Shown piece after piece: positions 17,971 to 27,059 of a DNA stretch of 64,000 bases. Position 1 is the stretch's first letter; the number at the start of each line of letters is the position of its first letter. A model generated the notes under the pieces. It saw nothing but the letters and a program-made list of their open reading frames with translations, did no database searches and was not told where the DNA came from. Source of the stretch: Treponema sp. (GTDB lineage: Bacteria > Spirochaetota > Spirochaetia > Treponematales > Treponemataceae); assembly GCA_024402565.1 (NCBI GenBank), contig JAKSTM010000001.1, positions 62,001-126,000 of the forward strand, written 5' to 3'. Position numbers and translations under genes: made by a program.

Positions 17971-18689
17971 TTTACAATAAGGACATTTGCTGTTCTGCCA
18001 TCATCGGTATACACTTTAGCTGGGTTTGTGTTGTCTAAAACCGGCACTAGCCCAACAAAGTAGCTGTAATAATATTTTCCTTCTGGAAGTGGCAAGTCTA
18101 ATTCATATAGGCCTGGTTTTGTTTCGCACATTGTATAAATCCATGGATCCCAGTTTGTGAAGTTTCCTGCGAGTTTTAAATCCAGTCCAGATTCGCCCTT
18201 ATATATAAAATGTGCAGAATTATTTTCTGTTTGTTTTGTAATTATTTCAATTTCGCCTAAATTTGAAATCTTGGAAAAATACAGATTTATATTTTCGTCA
18301 TAAATTTTTTCAGGATTACATGGGTCTGTTGTCCAAAGTCCATCCATTACCAGTCTGTATTGAATCGAAGAAACTTTGTGAGTTCGTTTATAACAATAAA
18401 AAAGTACGGTATTAGTTTCTTCTCCGTCTATTCCATAAGTATGTAAAATTTGAAAAGGGTGAATTGTCTGATAATTTTCAAAATCGAAGGCAATTCCTAC
18501 AAAACGATTCGCTGCATCTGCTGTAAATACGATAAAGTCATCAGTGACTACAGGTGCCTGAGGTTTTTCAATTTCGCGGATTATCTTGTCATAAAAATAA
18601 GTATCTGTTTGTATAGCCTCCGAAGCAAAACATGATGATGCTCCGATAAAAAATAGGAGAGAGACTGTAAAAATTTTTACTCTATTCAT
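17967..18689 (-). CDS. Secreted protein with C-terminal CBM48/AMPK-type glycogen-binding-like domain
   Basis: A 240-residue protein with a signal peptide (about residues 1-22, cleaved near SCFA-SEA). Residues 160-240 form an early-set beta-sandwich typical of CBM48/isoamylase-N modules: LKLAGNFTNWDP, then ELDLPLPEGKYYYSYFV and DDGRTANVL. Residues 45-140 (NRFVGIAFDFENYQTIHPF ... VSSIQYRLVMDG) may be a second, degenerate copy. No catalytic domain is present, so it is either a glycan-binding protein or a structural lipoprotein-like sandwich. CBM48-like folds also occur in non-carbohydrate partners. It faces lon and overlaps its last 4 bp. Cysteine 20 is not in a good lipobox, so simple secretion is preferred. 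Confidence 0.75.
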   Translation of the reverse strand: MNRVKIFTVSLLFFIGASSCFASEAIQTDTYFYDKIIREIEKPQAPVVTDDFIVFTADAANRFVGIAFDFENYQTIHPFQILHTYGIDGEETNTVLFYCYKRTHKVSSIQYRLVMDGLWTTDPCNPEKIYDENINLYFSKISNLGEIEIITKQTENNSAHFIYKGESGLDLKLAGNFTNWDPWIYTMCETKPGLYELDLPLPEGKYYYSYFVGLVPVLDNTNPAKVYTDDGRTANVLIVN

Positions 18690-18736
18690 ACTTATTTTAT
18701 CGGTTTTTTTACAGTTATAGTTTATAATTTTTGTAT

Positions 18737-19354
18737 ATGTTTGAAATTGAGATAAAAGCCTGGTGCTATGATAGAGAAAAGGTCATAAAAAACTTGAATA
18801 CCTTTGCTGAATATATATGTTCTATAAAAAAAGATGATACTTATTACCATATTCCCTCTGGAAAAGATGGGGATTATGTTTCAGTTCGAATTCGAAAAGA
18901 GATCGTAAAAAAAGAAAATGAAGTAATAAACGAAAATATATTTACTTACAAGAAGAAAGAAATTCGTTTATGTGAAAATGGTACCTCGGGAAAAGGAACT
19001 TCAATAGAAGTAAATAATGAAAATGAATTCACTTTCTCAAATCCTGAAGCTTTGGAAATACTGATTGCTGATCTTGGTGGAAAAGAATCTTTGAAAAAAC
19101 AGAAAGTTACCGAAGTCTGGCATTTAGAAACTGAATGTGGGACTGCAAATATTGAGTTATGTTTTGTTCCTCCTTTGGGAGATTTTTTGGAAATAGAAAT
19201 AGTAACAGATACAAATAATCCAAATGTAGTACAGAAAATAAAAAATATCGAAGAAAATATATTTCTCCGTTCTGGTATTTCATTGGAGAATATAGAAAAC
19301 AGATATTACAGTGAACTTTTGAAAGATCCTGGTTTTGTAAGTAACAGGACGTAA
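18737..19354 (+). CDS. CYTH-domain protein (class IV adenylate cyclase/triphosphatase-like)
   Basis: A 205-residue cytoplasmic protein beginning with the CYTH hallmark ExExK (EIEIK, residues 3-7), which binds triphosphate and metals. Alternating basic and acidic strands follow: VSVRIRKE, FTYKKKEIR, a helix and TEVWHLE, then ELCFVPPLGDFLEIEIV, which supplies the closing acidic residues. This matches CyaB/thiamine-triphosphatase-type tunnel-fold enzymes. The product could be cAMP, or the enzyme could hydrolyse triphosphates; the sequence cannot decide. ATG 18737 is chosen over the in-frame TTG two codons upstream. TATAAT lies 8 nt before it with no Shine-Dalgarno sequence, suggesting a leaderless transcript. 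The secreted CBM48-like gene is divergent from it. Confidence 0.82.
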   Translation: MFEIEIKAWCYDREKVIKNLNTFAEYICSIKKDDTYYHIPSGKDGDYVSVRIRKEIVKKENEVINENIFTYKKKEIRLCENGTSGKGTSIEVNNENEFTFSNPEALEILIADLGGKESLKKQKVTEVWHLETECGTANIELCFVPPLGDFLEIEIVTDTNNPNVVQKIKNIEENIFLRSGISLENIENRYYSELLKDPGFVSNRT

Positions 19355-19427
19355 ACATTCTGTTATATATGTTATTCAAAATATATATGGTATAATAGAA
19401 GTATAAAAAAGGAGATAAATAAAAAAA

Positions 19428-20162
19428 ATGTTTGATTCTTCAAAATATAAAGATTTTGCACGTATTCAATTGAAAAAACGCTATTCCGTGCCTGCGTTTG
19501 TTTTTATTTTTTCAGAATTGATTATCTATGTTTTTTCTATTCCAAGCCTTATAAATCAGAAGGGAATTAATGTAAATGATTTTTTCACAAGTTCAGATTT
19601 CTTTGACTGGGCCGGTTTTATGTATGCATATTATACACCTCCTGTAATAGTGTCTGAGCTTTTATCTTCTTTGGTTGGATATGTTCTTGTTCTTGCATCA
19701 ACTCATTTGTATTTGAAAATGTCTCGTTCTCCGGAACCAATTACTTTTGCTGACTTTATAGAAGGCTTTTCTTCATGGGGAAGAGCTATTCTTTGTGGAC
19801 TTATGCGGGATATCTTTGTTTTCTTGTGGTCTCTTTTATTTTTCTTTCCTGGTATTATCAAGATTTATTCATATTCGCAGATGTTTTTCCTTGCAGATGA
19901 ATTTCCAGAAATGAGTATAAGAAAAACTATGAAAATCAGTAAAAAGATTACTTCAGGACATAAGTTTGACCTGTTCCTTTTGGATTTAAGTTTTATCGGT
20001 TGGTTTATTCTTGTTCCATTTACTTTGGGATTTATTGGATTTTGGCTTATTCCATATTACCGAATGACTAAGGTAAATGCTTATCATGGAATTCTGAAAG
20101 AAGCTGTAGAATCTGGAAAAGTCTCTATGGATGAACTTAGGGAGGATCTTAGAAATGAGTAA
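19428..20162 (+). CDS. DUF975 family membrane protein
   Basis: A 244-residue polytopic membrane protein of unknown function. The N-terminal FARIQLKKRYSVPAF is followed by about five hydrophobic segments (near 22-42, 85-103, 120-150, 180-205). The DUF975 signature region FFPGIIKIYSYSQMFFLADE and the GHKFDLFLLDLSFIGWFILV segment are clear. AAGGAG is a strong ribosome-binding site. The stop codon overlaps the sppA start by 8 bp, and the sppA ribosome-binding site is inside this gene, so the two are translationally coupled. That suggests a shared role in membrane protein or signal-peptide turnover, which is inference. Confidence 0.82.
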   Translation: MFDSSKYKDFARIQLKKRYSVPAFVFIFSELIIYVFSIPSLINQKGINVNDFFTSSDFFDWAGFMYAYYTPPVIVSELLSSLVGYVLVLASTHLYLKMSRSPEPITFADFIEGFSSWGRAILCGLMRDIFVFLWSLLFFFPGIIKIYSYSQMFFLADEFPEMSIRKTMKISKKITSGHKFDLFLLDLSFIGWFILVPFTLGFIGFWLIPYYRMTKVNAYHGILKEAVESGKVSMDELREDLRNE

Positions 20163-21171
20163 GAAAAACAAAAGTGGACTTGTAGTTTTTATAATAATTA
20201 TTCTTGCAGCTTTTACAGTTCTTTTGTTTTCTTATTTTTCTAAGAATACAAGTGGAGCTTCTGTCTATGTGACAGCGGGTAAAAATCCTTCTTATTCGAC
20301 GAAAACATATTCATCAAAAAAAAGTAAAACAGGAAAAGATAATATTGCAATTTTATATATCGAAGGAACAATTCAACCTGAAGGAGATACATATAACCAG
20401 AATTGGGTTCTGTCAAATATTGAGAAATTAAAAAATGATCCAAAAAATCATGCAATTATTCTTTTTATTAATTCACCTGGCGGGACAGTTTATGAAGCAG
20501 ATGAAACATATCTTGCTTTACAATCTTATAAATCGACTGGGAAAAAAGTATATGCATATATGGGGGCTCTTGCCGCTTCAGGTGGATATTATATTTCCTG
20601 TGCCGCTGAAAAAATTTATGCGAATCGAAATACCCTAACTGGATCAATTGGTGTAATTGCCGGTCAGTTTATTGATATAACTGATTTTCTTGAAAACCAT
20701 GGAATTTATTACGAGACAATTCATGCTGGAAAGAATAAGAATATGGGAAATTGCAATGAGCCTGTGACAGATGAACAGCTTGAAATTATGCAGTCAATTG
20801 CAGATGAATGTTATGATCAGTTTACTTCCATTGTTTCAACATCTCGTCATATTCCATATAAAGAGGTTTTACCTCTGTGTGATGGAAGAATTTATACTGC
20901 AACCCAGGCATTGAAAAACGGGCTTATAGATGGAGTTGGAACTTGGGATGATTTTATAACTTTTGTTATGAATGAAAATGAATCTTTTGAAAATTGTAAA
21001 CAGATTGTTTTCCGTTATGAAAGACAGAAAGGATTTTTTGAGAATATGATTTCCTCTTTCGTTGGAAAACCAAAAGCAAAAGCACAGTCCGGAATGGAAG
21101 TTAGTGAAGGAATTCCAGCTTTTGTTTGGGAAGATTTACAAATGAAAGGTCCTTTGTATTTGTATAAATAA
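20155..21171 (+). CDS. sppA: Signal peptide peptidase SppA (36K type)
   Basis: A 338-residue membrane-anchored serine protease that degrades cleaved signal peptides. ATG 20155 follows AGGGAGG with good spacing. One N-terminal helix (about 8-28) anchors a ClpP-fold domain facing the periplasm. Catalytic Ser142 lies in ALAASGGYYI, with the oxyanion/substrate segment FINSPGGTVYEAD before it. Lys195 in AGKNKNMG is the likely general base; the 53-residue Ser-Lys spacing is close to the 52 of Bacillus SppA. The tail (KAKAQSGMEVSEG) is short. The 8-bp overlap with the DUF975 gene suggests coupled translation. Confidence 0.92.
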   Translation: MSKKNKSGLVVFIIIILAAFTVLLFSYFSKNTSGASVYVTAGKNPSYSTKTYSSKKSKTGKDNIAILYIEGTIQPEGDTYNQNWVLSNIEKLKNDPKNHAIILFINSPGGTVYEADETYLALQSYKSTGKKVYAYMGALAASGGYYISCAAEKIYANRNTLTGSIGVIAGQFIDITDFLENHGIYYETIHAGKNKNMGNCNEPVTDEQLEIMQSIADECYDQFTSIVSTSRHIPYKEVLPLCDGRIYTATQALKNGLIDGVGTWDDFITFVMNENESFENCKQIVFRYERQKGFFENMISSFVGKPKAKAQSGMEVSEGIPAFVWEDLQMKGPLYLYK

Positions 21172-21200
21172 ATTTATATTTGTATTAAAAAAGGACACGA

Positions 21201-21243
21201 AAAAAAAGCATTCTGTTTGAACCAAACAGAATGCTTTTTTTTT
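21201..21243. terminator. Bidirectional terminator between sppA and ffh
   Basis: A-run, GCATTCTGTTTG, AAC loop, CAAACAGAATGC, T-run. The 12-bp perfect stem with A and T tracts on both sides can end transcription from both convergent genes. Confidence 0.9.
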
Positions 21244-21286
21244 GATTATCAGTACTAGATATAATATCGAAGCCACTGCGATTTTT

Positions 21287-22687
21287 TTAGCGTCTCATAA
21301 GTCCCTGAAGCTGGCTTGGGTCAAAGTTTCCGCCCATAAGCTGGCTTGGATCAACACCCATACGGCTCATCATCTGGCTCATTTTGCTTCCGTTTCTTGA
21401 AAGCTTTTTCATTGTAAGCTTCATCTTTTCAAACTGTTTGATAAGTTTGTTTACGTCTGCAACAGAAGTTCCTGAACCTTTTGCGATTCTCTTACGGCGG
21501 CTTGGCCCGATAATCAGGTGATTAAGTCTTTCTTTGTAAGTCATTGAAAGGATGATTGCTTCCTGACGTTTCATCTGGCTGAAGTCAACGTTCTGGGCTC
21601 CCATGTTTGCCATACCAGGCATCATTTCAAGGAGTTTTGAAGGGTCACCCATTTTCTTTACCTGCTGGAACTGTTCAAGCATATCCTGAAGTGTGAATTC
21701 GTTTCTTGCAAGTTTTTTCTGAAGTTTTGCAGCTTCTTCTGCATCAACTGTTTCCTGTGCTTTTTCAACAAGGGAAACAACGTCACCCATGCCAAGAATG
21801 CGGCTTGCAATACGGTCAGGGTGGAATGGTTCAAAGTCTTCTGTCTTTTCACCTGTACCAATGAAAAGAATTGGTTTCCCTGTAATTGATTTTAATGAAA
21901 GGGCAGCACCACCACGAGCGTCTGAGTCAAACTTTGTAAGGATTACACCTGTAAGACCAAGCTGCTCGTCAAAAGATTTTGCAATATCAACTGCGTTCTG
22001 ACCTGTCATTGAGTCAGCAACAAGCAGAACTTCTACAGGATTTGTGTTTTTCTTGATTTTTACAAGTTCAGACATCATGTCTTCATCAATCTGAAGACGA
22101 CCGGCAGTATCCAGGATGATTGTGTCGTATCCGTTCTTGCGTGCGTAAGCAACAGCGTTTTCGGCAACTTTTACAGCATTTTTTGTCTGAAGGGCTTCAT
22201 CTTCCTTGTAAACTTCAACTCCGATTTTTGCACCAAGTGCACAGAGCTGGTCTACGGCTGCCGGACGTACAAGGTCACAGGCAACGAGAAGTGGTTTGCG
22301 TCCTTCTTTAAGGAGACGGGCTGCCAGTTTGTGGGAAGCAGTTGTTTTACCTGAACCCTGAAGACCCAGCATAAGGATAACAGACTGAGTGTCCGGTCCT
22401 TTAAGATGAAGGTCAGTTTTTGAGTCGCCAAGCATGGCAACCATTTTGTCGTGGATGATTTTTACGAACTGCTGGCCAGGATTTACAGCCTTCAGTACTT
22501 TTTCACCTTTAGCTTCCTCAATTGTTGAGTTTACAAAGCGGCGTACTACACGAAGGTTTACGTCAGCTTCAAGGAGGGCCATCTTGATTTCTTCAACTGT
22601 GTCCTCGATGTTTTTTTCGGTGATTGTAGATTTTCCGCTCAGTGTGCGGACGATATTACTGAAAGTTCCTGTAATTTTTTCGAGCAT
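21287..22687 (-). CDS. ffh: Signal recognition particle GTPase Ffh
   Basis: A 466-residue cytoplasmic SRP protein that binds signal sequences and SRP RNA and delivers ribosomes to FtsY. The N domain leads into the G domain, with GLQGSGKTT (G1), DTAGRLQ (G3) and TKFDSDARGG (G4). The Met-rich M domain includes SRRKRIAKGSG, the RNA-binding segment, and a Met/Gln tail (RMGVDPSQLMGG). Length is normal. AAAGGA precedes ATG 22687. It lies 31 bp downstream of gpsA in a minus-strand ndk-gpsA-ffh group. Confidence 0.97.
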   Translation of the reverse strand: MLEKITGTFSNIVRTLSGKSTITEKNIEDTVEEIKMALLEADVNLRVVRRFVNSTIEEAKGEKVLKAVNPGQQFVKIIHDKMVAMLGDSKTDLHLKGPDTQSVILMLGLQGSGKTTASHKLAARLLKEGRKPLLVACDLVRPAAVDQLCALGAKIGVEVYKEDEALQTKNAVKVAENAVAYARKNGYDTIILDTAGRLQIDEDMMSELVKIKKNTNPVEVLLVADSMTGQNAVDIAKSFDEQLGLTGVILTKFDSDARGGAALSLKSITGKPILFIGTGEKTEDFEPFHPDRIASRILGMGDVVSLVEKAQETVDAEEAAKLQKKLARNEFTLQDMLEQFQQVKKMGDPSKLLEMMPGMANMGAQNVDFSQMKRQEAIILSMTYKERLNHLIIGPSRRKRIAKGSGTSVADVNKLIKQFEKMKLTMKKLSRNGSKMSQMMSRMGVDPSQLMGGNFDPSQLQGLMRR

Positions 22688-22718
22688 TTTATTGGTCCTT
22701 TTTGTTCAAAGGTAAAAT

Positions 22719-23774
22719 TTATTTATTATTAAAGAGTTCCCGAAGGAAATCTTTGGGAGTAGTTTCTTTGTTTAAGATTCTGTAAAGAATGTCACAAAGT
22801 GGCAGTTTCAAATTTTTCTGTTCTGCAATTTCATGAACATATTTACATGCAACGGCACCTTCCGGAAGGTATCCGATTTTGCCGATGTTTGCGATGATGT
22901 CGTCGATATCTTTGAATCCGTCAAGAATGTTCTTTTTTATGATGTCCTGACCGAAACGGCGGTTGCGTCCGAACTTACTCTTACAGGTTACATCAAGATC
23001 GCCAACTCCAGAAATTGATGTAAATGTTTCTGCGTGAGTTGCTCCCATGGCAAATCCTAAAGTCTGGATTTCGTTAAGTCCTGCAGCCATAAGGAGTGAT
23101 TCTGTATTGTCACCGAAGATGTTTGATGTTTCGGCAATGGCATCCATTGCTCCATAAACTACTGCAATAACATTTTTTGCAGCGGCACAAATTTGAACAC
23201 CGATAACATCAAGACTTGAGTAAACCATAAGGCCCCGAACATGGAGCAGTTCACGGAAAAGGATAGAATTCTTTCCGTATTCACAGGCGGCAATAAGTCC
23301 TGTGATTTTTCCCATGGCAACTTCTTCTGCGTGGCTTGGACCGGCAATATATACAGTTTTACCTTTGTAGCATTCAGGAAGTGCAGATTCTACAGTTTCA
23401 AGAATAAGGCGAGGTCCGTTTTCAGACGGTACGAATCCTTTTGTAAGGACACCGATAACAGTGGAACCATCAGCAATGTTCGGAACGTTGATAATCTGTT
23501 TGATTGTTCTTTCAAGAAAGATAGATGGAGATGCAATAATCAGAAAATCTTTTCCGGTTGCAGCTTCAATAATATCGTTTGTTACAGTAATGTTTTCAGA
23601 AAGCGGGTAACCGGGAAGAAATTTTTTATTTTCGTGTTCATTATTTACGGTATCTTTTACTTCCGGTTCCAGTGCCCACATTTGTACTTTGTGTCCGCCT
23701 CTTGTGAGTGCCTGACCAAGTCCTGTTCCCCAAGCTCCGGCTCCGATAATTCCAACATTCTTGCTTTCCATCAT
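22719..23774 (-). CDS. gpsA: Glycerol-3-phosphate dehydrogenase [NAD(P)+]
   Basis: A 351-residue cytoplasmic enzyme reducing dihydroxyacetone phosphate to sn-glycerol 3-phosphate, the backbone for phospholipid synthesis. The Rossmann motif GAGAWGTGLGQAL lies at residues 11-23. The conserved substrate-binding segment AGPSHAEEVA, the catalytic-lysine region CAAAKNVIAVVYG and the C-terminal KSKFGRNRRFGQD all match GpsA. Two adjacent ATG codons start the gene. The second (23771) is better spaced from GAAGGA, so the true protein may be one residue shorter. It lies between ndk and ffh. Confidence 0.96.
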   Translation of the reverse strand: MMESKNVGIIGAGAWGTGLGQALTRGGHKVQMWALEPEVKDTVNNEHENKKFLPGYPLSENITVTNDIIEAATGKDFLIIASPSIFLERTIKQIINVPNIADGSTVIGVLTKGFVPSENGPRLILETVESALPECYKGKTVYIAGPSHAEEVAMGKITGLIAACEYGKNSILFRELLHVRGLMVYSSLDVIGVQICAAAKNVIAVVYGAMDAIAETSNIFGDNTESLLMAAGLNEIQTLGFAMGATHAETFTSISGVGDLDVTCKSKFGRNRRFGQDIIKKNILDGFKDIDDIIANIGKIGYLPEGAVACKYVHEIAEQKNLKLPLCDILYRILNKETTPKDFLRELFNNK

Positions 23775-23813
23775 AATCCTTCTTGATTTTTGATTCTGTT
23801 CTAGTTTAATAAA

Positions 23814-24257
23814 TTAGAAATAGATTGAAGAAGCGTCTTCCCAATCAATGATTTCTTCATCTTTAAAGAAGATTTTGATTTCACGTTCTGCTGAGGCATC
23901 ACTGTCAGATGCATGGATAACATTCATATTTGTATGAATACAGTAGTCTCCACGGATTGTTCCAGGTGCTGCTTCTGAAGGTTTTGTAGCTCCAACAAGT
24001 TTGCGAACCAAAGTAACACAATCATCTCCGGCCCAAACCATTGCAACTACAGGACCTGAAGTAATGTAATTTACCAGATCACCAAAGAAAGGCTTTTCTG
24101 CATGTTCTGCGTAGTGTTCTTTTGCCATTTCAGGAGTAATGTTCATCATTTTAAGGCCGATGAGTTTGAGACCTTTTTTTTCAAGGCGAGAAATAACTTC
24201 GCCAACCAGCCGGCGATTTACAACACCGGGTTTAAGCATAGTGTAACATCTTGTCAT
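23814..24257 (-). CDS. ndk: Nucleoside diphosphate kinase
   Basis: A 147-residue enzyme that transfers the gamma phosphate between nucleoside triphosphates and diphosphates. TMLKPGVV holds the conserved active-site lysine. The phosphohistidine lies in NVIHASDS, close to the C-terminus, with TIRGDYC before it. Length is typical. It begins the minus-strand ndk-gpsA-ffh group, and a well-spaced promoter is visible upstream. The start codon is ATG 24257 with only weak ribosome-binding complementarity. Confidence 0.96.
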   Translation of the reverse strand: MTRCYTMLKPGVVNRRLVGEVISRLEKKGLKLIGLKMMNITPEMAKEHYAEHAEKPFFGDLVNYITSGPVVAMVWAGDDCVTLVRKLVGATKPSEAAPGTIRGDYCIHTNMNVIHASDSDASAEREIKIFFKDEEIIDWEDASSIYF

Positions 24258-24266
24258 AATTTGTTA

Positions 24267-24295
24267 ATTATATAGAATAAATTGACAATTTACAA
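24267..24295 (-). promoter_or_regulatory. Sigma70-type promoter for ndk-gpsA-ffh
   Basis: On the minus strand TTGTAA (24295-24290), a 17-bp spacer and TATAAT (24272-24267). The -10 ends 9 nt before the ndk ATG, so the leader is very short. The same A/T-rich stretch carries TTGACA on the plus strand (24283-24288), 17 bp before AACAAT, possibly serving the divergent glycoside hydrolase gene. Confidence 0.55.
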
Positions 24296-24326
24296 TTGAC
24301 ATTTAACAATAGTACAGAGGTTACTA

Positions 24327-26915
24327 ATGCTGAATATTCGTAAATATTTTTTTGTATGTATTTTTGCTTTTGGGCTTTCAAATCTTTTTTCTCAGGGACT
24401 CCGTTCTGCAGACGGAGCATTTCCTTTTAATGTGCTTGATCAGGATGAAAAATCTTTGGTTTCATGTCGAGATTTGAATAAAGAAATTAAAAATGACAGT
24501 CCCCATGTGATGGTTGATGAAAATGGTCATCTTTCTCTTGATGGAGAACGTTTTAGAATTTTTGGAACTAATCTTTCTGGATTCCCTGAAAAAAATCAGG
24601 CTGAAAGAAATGCCAGAAGTCTAGCTGACAGGGGATATAATTGTATTCGATTTCACCATACCGATGCTGACTGGGTAAAGTGTTTTATTAAAAAAAATCC
24701 TGACGGAAAACGTGTTATTGATCCAGTAAGCTTAGATAAATTCGATTATTTTGTTTTCATGCTGAAGAAATATGGCATTTATACAAACCTTAATCTTCTT
24801 ACAGGCCGAACTTATACAGAAAAAGATGGAATGCCTGCAGGAACAGATGCTATATCTGATTGGAAAAATCGTCATTTAATAGGGTTCTGGAATCAGCAGG
24901 CTCGAAATTTACAAAAGGAATATGCAAAGGCTTTACTGGAACATGTTAATCCATATACAGGAATTGCTCTGAAAGATGATCCTGCTTTGTGTATCGTAGA
25001 AATTAATAATGAACAGGGAATGATACATTCCTATTTTTCAAATAATTTTTACGATACTCCAGACAATTTATGGAATGAAATTGATTTTCAGTGGAATCAG
25101 TGGTTAAAAAATCAGAATGAAACGTATAAAAAACTTTCTGAAAAATATAATCAGTTTTATCCGATTGGAAAAACATTAATCGATGAAAAGAATCATTGGA
25201 ACCTTGAAAATCATGAAGGGGCAAAGGCTTCTAGAAGCGGAAGTGGAAATTCCTCAGAAATCAAAATAACTGAAAATGGCAAGGCCGGCTGGCATGTACA
25301 GTTTAATTCGTCAGGTCTGAATATACAGAAAAACCAGGTTTATACTGTTTCTTTCAAAGCAAAAGCTTCGAAAAAATGCGATATCAGTGTAGGTCTGATG
25401 ATGGCTCATGATCCATGGCAAAATATTGGATGGAATAAAAATATTTCACTGGATAAAGACTGGAATGATTATGAATTTGTAGTTTCCGGCCTTCAGGCAG
25501 ATACAAATGCCCGCTTGAATTTTGGAGATATGGGATTTTTAAGTGGCACTAAAATTGAATTTAAAGATCTGAAGATGTATGAGGGAGGAAAAACTACTTC
25601 GGTAAAAGAATCTTCAAATGGTGTTTTGTTTCCAAAAGCCGGAGATTATGGTGAACTCCCAGAAGGTTATAAGAAACTGGTATTGAATTTCTTATACGAT
25701 ATGGAAAAGGAATACTGGACAGATATGCGTAACTATGTTCGGAATACAATAGGATGTCCGGCTTTGCAGATGGGAAGTGCAATGGGAAATATGACTACAG
25801 GTCTTTCTATGCTTTTTGATATTATCGATAGTCATGCTTATTTTAATCATCCTTCTTTCCCGGGAAATAGTTGGGATCAGGTAAATTTTTATGTTCAAAA
25901 CGATGATCTTACCCGTCAGAAAAATTCAAAAACACTTACAAATCTTGCTGGATTCAGAGTTTTTGGAAAACCTTTCAGTGTTTCAGAATATGATCATCCT
26001 TATCCGAATCAATTTAGTGCAGAAATGTATCCAATGTATGCCGCTTTTGCCTCTTTTCAAGACTGGGATGCTATTTACACATTCTGTTCTGATGTAATCG
26101 AAAAAGATGATTCCAAGAATAGAAAAATATCAGGATATTTTGATCAGACTCATAATCCTGTAAAAACTGCAGCTGCTCCTATTGCGTCTAGAATTTTCAG
26201 AACAGGAGCGGTTCCACCGGCAAAAAAAAGCGTCATCATTGAATTGAATGAAGAAAAAGAACGCGAAAATTTATACAAATTCGGCAGCTGGTCGGTAGGT
26301 AATACTTCAGTTTTTGGTTTTGATTCTGCTATGGCTATGAAAAATCGTACCGGAATTAAATGGAATGACAATTCATGCGGAATTTCTGACATGGAAGAAG
26401 ATTCTGAGATCTTATGGGAAGAGAAAAAAGGAACTTTCTGTGCTGCAGGAGAAAATGCTTTTGTTTTTGTCGGCCGAAAAGATTCCCCATTTTATAAAGC
26501 AAAGGTAAAGCAAAATTTTGACAATTTTGAATTTATTCCGACGGAAGATTTCGCTTCTGTAATGGGTGTTAGGAAACCTGGAGGGGAATGGATTTTCTTT
26601 GCAGGTTCCTGGAGTGGAAATAAAGGTGAACAACTCCGAGATTATTCACAGAAATCTCCTTATTCATCTACCAGAGAAGCAATTCAGCGTACAAATGTTA
26701 AATTAACTTCTAAACCTTCATATATGACAAAAGATGCACTTACTTTGTCTGTTTCTGGAAAATTAAAAGCTCTAAAGAGTAATTACAAATTTACTAATCT
26801 TTCAGAAACAGGTTTGCCAGTGGAAAAGGGAAATGCTGGAAAGGCTTTTGAATCTTCTTTTGAGCTGAAAGAAAACTCGGGAACATTGTGGTATCTTTTG
26901 GAAGAAAAAAAATGA
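24327..26915 (+). CDS. Secreted glycoside hydrolase, clan-A-like, with an inserted carbohydrate-binding module
   Basis: An 862-residue secreted enzyme predicted to cleave plant or host glycans. A signal peptide covers about residues 1-22. A retaining TIM-barrel fold is suggested by FGTNLSGF, NCIRFHHTDADW, the acid/base candidate Glu229 in EINNEQG and the nucleophile candidate Glu554 in SVSEYDHPYPN. Between the two halves of the barrel, about residues 290-425, sits a beta-sandwich resembling CBM4/9 modules (YTVSFKAKASKKCDISVGLM ... LNFGDMGFLSGTKIEF). C-terminal residues 640-862 are probably beta-rich accessory domains. I cannot assign a CAZy family or substrate. The leader contains AGAGG before ATG 24327. 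It stands alone between ndk and the chemoreceptors. Confidence 0.8.
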   Translation: MLNIRKYFFVCIFAFGLSNLFSQGLRSADGAFPFNVLDQDEKSLVSCRDLNKEIKNDSPHVMVDENGHLSLDGERFRIFGTNLSGFPEKNQAERNARSLADRGYNCIRFHHTDADWVKCFIKKNPDGKRVIDPVSLDKFDYFVFMLKKYGIYTNLNLLTGRTYTEKDGMPAGTDAISDWKNRHLIGFWNQQARNLQKEYAKALLEHVNPYTGIALKDDPALCIVEINNEQGMIHSYFSNNFYDTPDNLWNEIDFQWNQWLKNQNETYKKLSEKYNQFYPIGKTLIDEKNHWNLENHEGAKASRSGSGNSSEIKITENGKAGWHVQFNSSGLNIQKNQVYTVSFKAKASKKCDISVGLMMAHDPWQNIGWNKNISLDKDWNDYEFVVSGLQADTNARLNFGDMGFLSGTKIEFKDLKMYEGGKTTSVKESSNGVLFPKAGDYGELPEGYKKLVLNFLYDMEKEYWTDMRNYVRNTIGCPALQMGSAMGNMTTGLSMLFDIIDSHAYFNHPSFPGNSWDQVNFYVQNDDLTRQKNSKTLTNLAGFRVFGKPFSVSEYDHPYPNQFSAEMYPMYAAFASFQDWDAIYTFCSDVIEKDDSKNRKISGYFDQTHNPVKTAAAPIASRIFRTGAVPPAKKSVIIELNEEKERENLYKFGSWSVGNTSVFGFDSAMAMKNRTGIKWNDNSCGISDMEEDSEILWEEKKGTFCAAGENAFVFVGRKDSPFYKAKVKQNFDNFEFIPTEDFASVMGVRKPGGEWIFFAGSWSGNKGEQLRDYSQKSPYSSTREAIQRTNVKLTSKPSYMTKDALTLSVSGKLKALKSNYKFTNLSETGLPVEKGNAGKAFESSFELKENSGTLWYLLEEKK

Positions 26916-27059
26916 TTTCTAAAATGCCTCGTTTTTAAAAGATTCTGTCTTTTTTCACCTTTTGGGGAATGATTTCTCGATAATAGTTTTTTATTTCTTT
27001 TTTTGATGAATTAGAGTATGATTAGAGATATTTAACATTATTTTTTGTCGGGTGAGGTT

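Noticed and set aside
26916-27059. Terminator or ncRNA between the glycoside hydrolase and the first chemoreceptor
   Set aside because: The stretch is T-rich but I could not find a stable inverted repeat or a convincing promoter.
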